Source: Bacillota bacterium
Lineage (GTDB): Bacteria > Bacillota > Tb-RUG-66
Reading direction: 5' to 3'
Length of the DNA stretch: 5,450 nt
Assembly (NCBI GenBank): GCA_016288255.1
Contig: JAEEYS010000151.1
Span: 1-5,450 of the forward strand
Positions 1-4,940 of this stretch are shown piece after piece (position 1 is the first letter of the stretch; the number at the start of each line of letters is the position of its first letter). Position numbers and translations under genes: made by a program. A model generated the notes under the pieces. It had not been told where the DNA came from. It searched no databases and saw nothing but the letters and a program-made list of their open reading frames with translations.

Positions 1-49
1 CCAGGATCAATATGATGTTGATAAAATAAAGCGGTGAGTGAAAGCGCAT
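1..49 (-). CDS. 5' end of an unidentified gene with a hydrophobic N-terminus (partial)
   Basis: Only the first 16 codons are inside the window. An ATG at 49-47 is preceded by a perfect AGGAGG (62-57) with a 7-nt spacer. The visible N-terminus reads MRFHSPLYFINIILIL: a short basic start followed by an uninterrupted hydrophobic run, which suggests a signal peptide or membrane anchor. The gene is divergent from the flavin reductase gene, with about 100 bp of A/T-rich DNA between the two starts that must hold both promoters. Too little is visible to name a family. It could be a host gene or a further prophage gene. Confidence 0.6.
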   Translation of the reverse strand, partial: MRFHSPLYFINIILIL

Positions 50-149
50 TGTTTTACCTCCTGATGTCGGAAAAAATTCCACTAAAAGTAGTTTATCTTA
101 CTTCATAGTGATTGAAAAGTTAAAATAAAGAATCAAAGGAGGAATTTCT

Positions 150-659
150 GTGAAAGAAGTGAATTTTTTGGAATTAGTACCCCAAGTAGAAGAGCTGATC
201 CGCAAAGGCAAAGCTGTCATCGTTGCCAAAGGAAACGATAAAAAAGCCAACATCATGACCATCGGCTGGGGCGGTCTTGGCACCATGTGGGCAAAAAAAG
301 TGGTTTTTTTGTTCGTAAGACAATCCCGCTACACCCATACGCTCATGGAGCAAGATCCCTATATCACTTTAAGTCTTACCCGGGACAATGTGAACAATTC
401 GCTTGGTTATTGCGGCACCAAATCCGGCAGAGACGTCGACAAATTTCAAGAATGCAATCTGACCGAAGGGCAAGGTCTTTTAGGCAAGAGTTCTGTAATC
501 GAAGAATACGACATCAATTTGGAACTAAAGATCCTTTATCAAAACGACATGCTGCCGGCATATTATCTTGAAAAAGGATTATTGGACGAATTTTACGAAA
601 ACAAAGATATGCATACTTTTTACTGCTGTGAAGTGTTAAAAGCCTCTGTAAAAGAATAA
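150..659 (+). CDS. Flavin reductase-like (FMN-binding) flavoprotein
   Basis: This 169-aa protein resembles the flavin reductase-like / flavoredoxin family, small cytoplasmic split-barrel proteins that bind FMN and pass electrons from NAD(P)H or partner proteins. The early segment ANIMTIGWGGLGTMW (residues 33-47) is the typical flavin-phosphate-binding strand-loop, followed by the core strands VVFLFVRQSRYTHTLM. The motif GYCGTKSGRDVDKF (86-99) matches the region seen in clostridial members, and the protein ends with a typical strand near HTFYCCEVLKA. Length is normal for the family and the frame is intact. The start is GTG at 150, chosen because AAAGGAGG lies at 135-142 with a 7-nt spacer. A TAAAAT box at 121-126 could be a -10 element but has no convincing -35. 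The gene ends 10 nt before a hairpin terminator shared with the convergent phage operon, so it appears to be a single-gene unit. The substrate cannot be deduced. It is probably a host gene next to the prophage; cargo is possible. Confidence 0.88.
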   Translation: MKEVNFLELVPQVEELIRKGKAVIVAKGNDKKANIMTIGWGGLGTMWAKKVVFLFVRQSRYTHTLMEQDPYITLSLTRDNVNNSLGYCGTKSGRDVDKFQECNLTEGQGLLGKSSVIEEYDINLELKILYQNDMLPAYYLEKGLLDEFYENKDMHTFYCCEVLKASVKE

Positions 660-668
660 TTATTTATA

Positions 669-704
669 AAAAAAGGTCACTCTGAAAACAGAATGACCTT
701 TTTT
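669..704. terminator. Bidirectional intrinsic terminator between convergent genes
   Basis: A 16-position stem (669-684 with 689-704) closes on an AAAA loop (685-688). The A6 and T6 tracts at the base of the stem give a U-run to transcripts from either side. The single irregular position (680/693) is a C-A mismatch in plus-strand RNA but a G-U wobble in minus-strand RNA, so the hairpin is somewhat better for the phage operon. It lies exactly between the stop codons of the flavin reductase gene (657-659) and the acidic-protein gene (709-707). Confidence 0.92.
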
Positions 705-706
705 CA

Positions 707-1378
707 TTATTCCAAAGAAATATTTTTCAATGGATATAATCCATCCGCGCTGACAGCGATCTCATGATCCAAAATTTCTTCCATCATTTTTTTAAGCTCT
801 TTTTTATCCGTCTCATTTTGTATCCAATTGCTTGCTTCTTTTATCTGTCTTTCCCCACGGGTGTCTTTTGATATCTCCTTTTCTTTTTCCGTTAACAGTG
901 TCTCTATCCTGTTCAAAACAGTTTCCATGATACGAGTCTCTATCATGTTTTGCAGGGATCCCTCTATTTCCTCTTTCTTTTCTTCCTGCCCATTCAAAAA
1001 AGGGCCCCATCCTGCTTTTTTACTCCACAGCCTGTTTTCGGAAAAAGGCCGTTCCTGTTTTTCCTCTTTCCCGTTATAGCCCGCTTCCTCTTTCTTTTCT
1101 TTCCATCCAAACAGCTCCTCTTTTTCAGGCAGTGTATAACTGTTTTCTATGGGCCATTCTTGATAAAAAGACGTGCTTTGATCAAAATATTGCATCAAAA
1201 AAGGCTGTGCGCCTTCTTTCTTGTCTTCTTCCCACTCCCCCTCTTCCTCTTCCGCCTCTTCCATAAGATCTCCATACGGCAAGAAAAAGGAATCCTTTTC
1301 CGTCAGCTCCCAGTCAGGAAACAATCGGTCCAAATCGGGAAAAAGATCTAAAAAATGAAAAATCCCCATCCATTCCAA
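707..1378 (-). CDS. Acidic Glu/Lys/Trp-rich protein of unknown function, last gene of the phage operon
   Basis: I do not recognise this 223-aa protein. It has about 44 Glu and 12 Asp against about 29 Lys+Arg, giving a net charge near -27. It has eight Trp and no Cys. The first 40 residues are aromatic and hydrophobic with acidic residues (DLFPDLDRLFPDW). An acidic block follows (39-51), then a low-complexity middle with repeated KKEE (95-98, 134-137). The C-terminal segment 140-206 looks helical and possibly coiled-coil. There is no signal peptide or membrane segment. The start is TTG at 1378, chosen because GAGG lies 7 nt upstream and the frame is closed by TGA a few codons earlier; an in-frame ATG at 1369 is the alternative. 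The gene begins 12 nt after the frameshift-product stop, so it is co-transcribed with the tail genes. It sits where a tape measure gene is expected but is far too short and does not resemble one. It may be an accessory virion protein, a chaperone, a cargo gene or a deletion product. Confidence 0.72.
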   Translation of the reverse strand: MEWMGIFHFLDLFPDLDRLFPDWELTEKDSFFLPYGDLMEEAEEEEGEWEEDKKEGAQPFLMQYFDQSTSFYQEWPIENSYTLPEKEELFGWKEKKEEAGYNGKEEKQERPFSENRLWSKKAGWGPFLNGQEEKKEEIEGSLQNMIETRIMETVLNRIETLLTEKEKEISKDTRGERQIKEASNWIQNETDKKELKKMMEEILDHEIAVSADGLYPLKNISLE

Positions 1379-1390
1379 ATGACCACCTCA

Positions 1391-1956
1391 TTATCTTTTC
1401 CTTTGCTTTTTATTTTCTTCCGCCATCACGCTAAAAGATGCTGCCAAAAACGCTTTTTCTTCTTTTGTCATGTTCGCTACCGCAGAAGGCAGAATGTGTA
1501 ATTTTTGCAAGGCAAGATGTGCCAAGTAAAAATCACTCTTGCCTTGCAAAATCAGTTTTTTGCCTGCTCCTCCAGCACCTCTCCTGTCTGAAAAAAGCCG
1601 CAAAGCGTCTGCACCTTTTTTAACAGTGCCTGAAATTCTCCCACATAAAGCATTTTGTTCAATACATCCGTTTCTCCCAAAGCGCCGTAGGCTTCCTGTA
1701 ATTTTGCGTCCTTCAAATCGGGATAAACCACGCTCAGCGCCGCCAAATCATTTAAGTAACCTATTTTATGGAATACTTCTTTCCCGTCTTTTTGCTTCTT
1801 TTTGTTTTTTAACAGAAGCATATCGCTTTCCTGATTGGTCACCGGTCGGATCTTCCACAAAATGATTTCTCCCTTTTCATCCACAAACCGATCTGATACC
1901 GCCACTTCCTGTATTTCCGGTTTTTTCGGATATAAAAATGCCTTTACATTTTCCAT
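1391..1956 (-). CDS. Tail assembly chaperone, -1 frameshift product (GT-like, 188 aa)
   Basis: This is the proposed long form of the chaperone. Ribosomes start at ATG 1956, read to the A AAA AAC heptamer (1561-1555), slip back one base and bypass the TGA at 1554-1552. They then read 54 more codons, beginning LILQGKSDFYL, to TAA at 1393-1391. The extension contains a helical stretch (DFYLAHLALQKLHIL), a second helix after TKEEKAFLAASFSVMAEE, and a basic tail ending KKQRKR. The downstream frame has no convincing start of its own: the only candidate is a TTG at 1603 inside the upstream gene, without a ribosome binding site. In lambda, gpG/gpGT and the equivalent proteins of many tailed phages are made this way. 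There the T part contacts tube protein while G coats the tape measure. The frameshift is inferred from sequence; its efficiency is unknown. Confidence 0.85.
1503..1551 (-). promoter_or_regulatory. Frameshift-stimulating RNA stem-loop
   Basis: In the minus-strand mRNA a 15-nt arm (1551-1537) is perfectly complementary to 1517-1503, with a 19-nt loop. The loop can add a further GTG/CAC pairing across a one-base bulge. The first four pairs are U-A; the GC-containing part begins at 1547. The gap to the end of the slippery heptamer is therefore 3 nt (full stem) or 7 nt (strong part), the range usual for -1 frameshift stimulators. No U-run follows the stem in this direction and the element lies inside coding sequence, so it is not a terminator. 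Confidence 0.85.
1552..1956 (-). CDS. xkdN: Phage tail assembly chaperone (XkdN-like, G-type short form)
   Basis: This 134-aa protein matches the XkdN family of PBSX-type phages. The N-terminal part carries KAFLYPKKP, then VAVSDRFVDEKGEIILWKIRPVTNQE (about 18-43), a family hallmark. The middle contains VYPDLKDAKLQEAYGALGETDVLNKML and GEF, and the end is EEQAKN. It is expected to bind the tape measure in the cytoplasm during tail tube assembly. The start is ATG 1956 with AGGTGA upstream, overlapping the tube gene's TAG stop, which suggests translational coupling. From memory, relatives often end in AKN, which is what a conserved A-AAA-AAY slippery site would encode; this was not checked. The gene symbol is given by similarity to the Bacillus protein. 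Confidence 0.85.
   Translation of the reverse strand: MENVKAFLYPKKPEIQEVAVSDRFVDEKGEIILWKIRPVTNQESDMLLLKNKKKQKDGKEVFHKIGYLNDLAALSVVYPDLKDAKLQEAYGALGETDVLNKMLYVGEFQALLKKVQTLCGFFQTGEVLEEQAKN
1555..1561 (-). promoter_or_regulatory. Slippery heptamer A AAA AAC for -1 frameshifting
   Basis: In the frame of the chaperone gene the codons read GCA AAA AAC TGA, which is exactly the X XXY YYZ pattern in the correct phase, with the stop codon directly after the heptamer. After slippage both tRNAs can re-pair with AAA AAA and the next codon is CTG. Shine-Dalgarno-like GGAGGAG (1573-1567) and AGGAGAGG (1585-1578) lie 5 and 16 nt upstream in the mRNA. They may act as internal stimulators, as known for E. 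coli dnaX; their role here is inference. Confidence 0.85.
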
Positions 1957-1966
1957 TTGGGTTCAC

Positions 1967-2440
1967 CTATCGATAGTTCTGCGGCAAGTCAAACCGAGAC
2001 AATACGTCAATATCATCAAAAGTAAAGTCCGTATCCACTGTAATAGGCTCATCGGAGCTGTCGTCCAAAGTCGCCAAAGGGATCGTGGAAAAGATCACAT
2101 TTCTAAGCACCACTTCTTGGGTCCCCACAGAAGACTGACTGTCTTCATTCTTGATTTGGACAGAAATATTTTTGTAGTTGCCCTTTTTCATATATTCCAA
2201 AGCAATATCCAAAAATTCAGAGTTCATAAAATACATGGTCATGGAGCCCTTACCGCCGGCACCTATGATCTTATGCTGTGTCATTCGATGTCCCAGCATC
2301 TGTCTCTCCTGAACATTGAGTTCCAAAGATGCCGTAATGGAAGAGATCTCAAACAATTCTCGGTTCACGCCGTTGATCGTAATATACGCTTTCCCCTCTT
2401 TGCTGGATATCGTATCTGTCAATCTTGTATAATTTGCCAT
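1967..2440 (-). CDS. xkdM: Phage tail tube protein (XkdM-like)
   Basis: This 157-aa protein has the length and layout of XkdM-type tube proteins, which stack as hexameric rings to form the inner tube of a contractile tail. The N-terminus (about residues 8-33) has DTISSKEGKAYITINGVNRELFEI, typical of the family. The RQMLGHRMTQHKIIGAGGKGSMTMY segment follows, then DIALEYMKKGNYKNISVQIKNED, and the C-terminal part includes TVDTDFTFDDIDVLSRFD. The start is ATG 2440, four bases after the sheath stop, with AAAGGTGG upstream lying inside the last sheath codons. Position directly after the sheath gene and before the chaperone is the standard order. The ORF is intact with no missing segment evident. 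Confidence 0.92.
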   Translation of the reverse strand: MANYTRLTDTISSKEGKAYITINGVNRELFEISSITASLELNVQERQMLGHRMTQHKIIGAGGKGSMTMYFMNSEFLDIALEYMKKGNYKNISVQIKNEDSQSSVGTQEVVLRNVIFSTIPLATLDDSSDEPITVDTDFTFDDIDVLSRFDLPQNYR

Positions 2441-2444
2441 GATC

Positions 2445-3749
2445 TTATCCCACCTTTACTTCCATATAGATTTTTTCCACACTGTCCACCGGCATCACAT
2501 AGACCTCAATGACTACACTGTCCACATCGATGCCTTGTCTGACAAAAATATCCGTTGCGGAATCAAAATATTGGATCCCGCCGATCTTTTCAAGCTGCGT
2601 CAAATATTCTGTAATAGCGCTTTTCAAAAGCTGTCTGCCATCCGCGTTGTTATCCACTTTGCCGATATAATTCGATTCAAAGATCGTTTGAATATCGTTA
2701 TGGATGTTGTCCAACACCCTTATAATACGATTTTTAGAAAAATCTTTTCCCTTTTTGTCATCATAAGTGACCAAAGTATTGATATCTTTTTCCAAAACGA
2801 CCCGATTCCCTTTTGCCGTAAAAACAATATGTCCGTTTCGCAATGCTTCGATCGTTTCGGAATTGCTGTATCTTGGATTGGCGTCCACTGCGCCCAAATA
2901 GGTCAAATAGGTATTGGAAGCATTCACTTTCGCTCCCGCCATAGCTCCTGCCACAAAAGCGACCGCTTCCTTGGAAGAGATCGCTGTTCCGTCTTCCAAA
3001 ATCACCCCGTTTTTGACAGAAACGACACCCTCATAATCGGCGGCAGCATTATCCAAAACCACTTGGATCTTTTTGCCTTCCTCTTCTCTCATCTTTCTTG
3101 CGAATTGGATAAACGCATTTTTGATATCGGATTCTTCGCCTTCATAACAAGTCGTATGAAACTCTACCGTTTTTAAATCTTCTAAAAATTTGGTATAATC
3201 CGTTTCTTCCGGGTCCTGATCCGTTCCCCCCGTTAAAGCCACTGTCGCTTCCTGCAATGTGCCGATCCCGGATAATCCGATCCACCCATTGGGTAAAAAA
3301 TCACTGACTGAACTTATGGTCTGTTCATCTTTTTTATTGCCGTTTACAAAAGTGGCAACATCAAATTTCGAGCTGTCCGTTTGATTTTCGCTTACCGTTA
3401 CATGGATTTGGTTTCCTTTGGTCCCGCCCCAAAGAGCTGTTGCCGTCACGCTTGTTGCCAAAACACCGGTCGCATTTGTTCCTGTATTGACGCGGTAAGC
3501 CAAAACCTGATTGGCATTTTTCAACGCTTCCCGAAAAGGTAAAATTTGGTTCATTTCTTCCCCAAAAAGCAGTTCCGTATCTGTCGTATGATCCACTTTC
3601 TGAAATTTTTCGGATTCTCCCCAGCTTGCCGATACAGGGATCGCAACGATCCCCCTGTCAGACAGCTCAATAGAAAGAGGCTTGCTTTGTGAGATATTGA
3701 TATAGACGCCGGGTCTGACTTTATTTTGTGTTTGAAAAGTTCCTGCCAC
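2445..3749 (-). CDS. xkdK: Phage tail sheath protein (XkdK-like)
   Basis: This 434-aa protein is a contractile tail sheath of the PBSX XkdK type. Its subunits form the spring-loaded outer layer that contracts to drive the tube through the cell envelope. The N-terminal arm has VRPGVYINIS (11-20), used for inter-subunit strand exchange in known sheaths. An inserted beta-rich domain spans roughly 90-180 (ALWGGTKGNQIHVTV to ALTGGTD). The conserved core includes AFVAGAMAGAKVNASNTYLTY (264-284) and GKDFSKNRIIRVLDNIHND (334-352). The C-terminal arm carries YIGKVDNNADGR (361-372), GGIQYFD and PVDSVEKIYMEVKV. Length is normal and the frame is unbroken. The start is GTG 3749, supported by AAAGGAG about 9 nt upstream. 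The first 29 bases overlap the end of the preceding gene. A nearby ATG (3753) belongs to that other frame and is not the start. Confidence 0.95.
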   Translation of the reverse strand: MAGTFQTQNKVRPGVYINISQSKPLSIELSDRGIVAIPVSASWGESEKFQKVDHTTDTELLFGEEMNQILPFREALKNANQVLAYRVNTGTNATGVLATSVTATALWGGTKGNQIHVTVSENQTDSSKFDVATFVNGNKKDEQTISSVSDFLPNGWIGLSGIGTLQEATVALTGGTDQDPEETDYTKFLEDLKTVEFHTTCYEGEESDIKNAFIQFARKMREEEGKKIQVVLDNAAADYEGVVSVKNGVILEDGTAISSKEAVAFVAGAMAGAKVNASNTYLTYLGAVDANPRYSNSETIEALRNGHIVFTAKGNRVVLEKDINTLVTYDDKKGKDFSKNRIIRVLDNIHNDIQTIFESNYIGKVDNNADGRQLLKSAITEYLTQLEKIGGIQYFDSATDIFVRQGIDVDSVVIEVYVMPVDSVEKIYMEVKVG

Positions 3750-4158
3750 TCATTATCACTCCTTTTAGCATTTTTACAATCGGTTCACTTTCTGTTTTTT
3801 CTTCTTGGTATTTGATCTGAAACCGAAAATCCAAACCGTTTTCTCCCGCTTGCCCCGATCGGTTTATCACACGATACAAATTGCCGTTCATCTCGATTTC
3901 ATTCAAATTTCGCAGTAAATTCTGATTTACGTCATCCATCTCCCCGTTTTTTTCATACGTATCCTCTACGGGATAATAGATTACTTGGACCTGCGCTGTC
4001 CCTTCCCATCTGGAAAAGAGCAGTTTCCGATACCCCTCTTCCACGATCTTGATAAAAAAGGCAGGTGCTTTAAAATTTTGCATCACATCATCCGTATAAA
4101 TGGTTGCATTGGGATAAAGACGATTCAACTTTTCCGCAACCGCTTTCAATAGATCCAT
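3721..4158 (-). CDS. Phage tail terminator / tail completion protein
   Basis: This 145-aa protein lies between the head closure gene and the sheath gene, where PBSX-type phages encode the protein that caps the tail end before joining to the head. The N-terminal helix (DLLKAVAEKLNRLYPNATIYTDD, about 2-24) is followed by FKAPAFFIKIVEEGYRKLL (29-47) and beta strands including AQVQVIYYPVED. The pattern of helix, an acidic or aromatic strand, then V.YYP, is typical of small tail terminator (YqbJ-like) proteins. The start is ATG 4158 with a strong AGGAGGGTG a few bases upstream. The gene begins 15 nt after the closure gene and overlaps the sheath gene by 29 nt, which suggests coupling. The assignment rests on order as well as sequence; tail completion protein is the alternative wording. 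Confidence 0.82.
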   Translation of the reverse strand: MDLLKAVAEKLNRLYPNATIYTDDVMQNFKAPAFFIKIVEEGYRKLLFSRWEGTAQVQVIYYPVEDTYEKNGEMDDVNQNLLRNLNEIEMNGNLYRVINRSGQAGENGLDFRFQIKYQEEKTESEPIVKMLKGVIMSGRNFSNTK

Positions 4159-4173
4159 TTTGCACCCTCCTCT

Positions 4174-4533
4174 CTACATTTTTTCCGATATCGTGACTTT
4201 GACTTCCACATGGCTGGGATAATGAAACACTTCTCCGGCGTAAAAGTCCAATGTTTTATATTGATATCGATGCAGTTTTAATTTATCGCCACTTTGGATA
4301 TCCACATCCGGCATAAAGAAAATCTTTTGCCGTTTGTTCAATATCCCCAAATTACTTTGTTTTACGTCCGCTAATTTTGCCGTATAGGACATACCGCTTT
4401 GTGACAGTTTACAAGGCACATTTGCATATAATTTCACAGGACTCATTTTCGTGATATTGTCTTCCACTCTATCTTGAAAACGATAGATATCACAGGTATC
4501 CAAAAAAGTGCTTGCTATAATTTCTTTTAACAT
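4174..4533 (-). CDS. Phage head closure protein (YqbH/XkdH-like)
   Basis: This roughly 119-aa protein resembles the small beta-barrel head closure or stopper proteins found after the connector in Gram-positive phages. They seal the portal channel after DNA packaging and provide the docking surface for the tail. Visible hallmarks are TCDIYRFQD near the N-terminus, VKLYANVPCKLSQSG in the first half, and a C-terminal part with DVDIQSGDKLKL, YKTLDFYAGEVFHYPSHVEVKV. I chose ATG 4533 because AGAGG lies 8 nt upstream. The in-frame GTG at 4542 would overlap the previous stop by four bases but lacks a correctly placed ribosome binding site. The gene is closely packed between connector and tail terminator genes. 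Confidence 0.82.
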   Translation of the reverse strand: MLKEIIASTFLDTCDIYRFQDRVEDNITKMSPVKLYANVPCKLSQSGMSYTAKLADVKQSNLGILNKRQKIFFMPDVDIQSGDKLKLHRYQYKTLDFYAGEVFHYPSHVEVKVTISEKM

Positions 4534-4538
4534 ACCCT

Positions 4539-4868
4539 TCACCTCTTGAACTTTCTGAACGGGTTCAGCTCTTTTTCATAAGAAAAGAGCAGCTTTTCCA
4601 TATCCTCATTCTTTTGCGAAAACTCCGTCACAGTATCTCCCACGTGGATACGGCTGATAAAACGATCGGTCCGAAACCCCATCACATCTTCCGTCATGGC
4701 GACCAAAACATAATATAACTCTTCCGGCAGCTCTTCCTGATGGATATAATTTAATATCTTTCTCTTCACCTGTGAAACAGACGCAAGGATTCGGCGGGTA
4801 TCTTCCGGTTTCAGCGTATCATTTCTCTCCAAAATCTCATTTAGCGCTTTTTCCTCTATCTTTTCCAA
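4539..4868 (-). CDS. Phage head-tail connector protein (YqbG / gp6-like adaptor)
   Basis: This mainly helical protein of about 109 aa is read as the adaptor that binds under the portal ring. The pattern KIEEKALNEIL, then VSQVKRKILNYIHQEELPEELYYVLVAMTEDVMG, matches the conserved core of YqbG/gp6-type connectors (helix, ILNY, a Pro-Glu-Glu-Leu turn, then a helix starting V..M..D). The start is uncertain. The frame is open upstream to TGA at 4934, with TTG codons at 4892 and 4868 as the only early candidates and no ATG. I prefer 4868, which has GGGGTG 5 nt upstream and gives a family-like N-terminus; starting at 4892 adds eight residues, but its upstream sequence is the 3' arm of a hairpin with no ribosome binding site. 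The next gene starts a few bases after the stop. Confidence 0.82.
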   Translation of the reverse strand: MEKIEEKALNEILERNDTLKPEDTRRILASVSQVKRKILNYIHQEELPEELYYVLVAMTEDVMGFRTDRFISRIHVGDTVTEFSQKNEDMEKLLFSYEKELNPFRKFKR

Positions 4869-4895
4869 AAAAACACCCCATTTCTTGTGCAATGC

Positions 4896-4927
4896 AAGAG
4901 ACCGGGAACCGGAATCCCCGGTCTCTT
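4896..4927 (-). promoter_or_regulatory. GC-rich hairpin between capsid and connector genes
   Basis: AAGAGACCGGG (4896-4906) pairs perfectly with 4917-4927 around a 10-nt loop, a strong 11-bp stem in the short gap after the capsid stop codon. In the direction of transcription it is followed by GCATTGCAC rather than a U-run, so it is not a standard intrinsic terminator. It could protect the 3' end of capsid mRNA, attenuate transcription, or limit translation of the connector gene just downstream. All three are inference. Confidence 0.7.
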
Positions 4928-4940
4928 CTCTTCATCTTTT

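Noticed and set aside
828..1351. Plus-strand Phe/Leu-rich frames opposite the acidic gene that look like membrane proteins
   Set aside because: The Phe/Leu/Ser richness is simply the complement of Glu/Lys codons. There is no proper RBS, and the minus-strand frame is longer, correctly spaced in the operon and ends at the terminator.
1503..1561. Plus-strand intrinsic terminator (stem-loop followed by TCAGTTTTTT)
   Set aside because: No plus-strand gene leads into it, and the T-run is the complement of the A-rich slippery site inside a coding region.
1391..1603. Independent 70-aa gene starting at TTG 1603
   Set aside because: The start lies inside the chaperone gene, has no ribosome binding site, and the frame joins the upstream gene exactly at a slippery heptamer, so it is better read as a frameshift extension.
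1835..3176. Long plus-strand open frames opposite the tube and sheath genes
   Set aside because: They are antisense to well-recognised tail genes, have no plausible ribosome binding sites or family resemblance, and show composition expected of reverse-frame shadows.
4837..4935. Small minus-strand ORF from ATG 4935 running through the hairpin
   Set aside because: There is no Shine-Dalgarno sequence, it overlaps the connector gene in another frame, and the Arg-rich peptide resembles nothing known.
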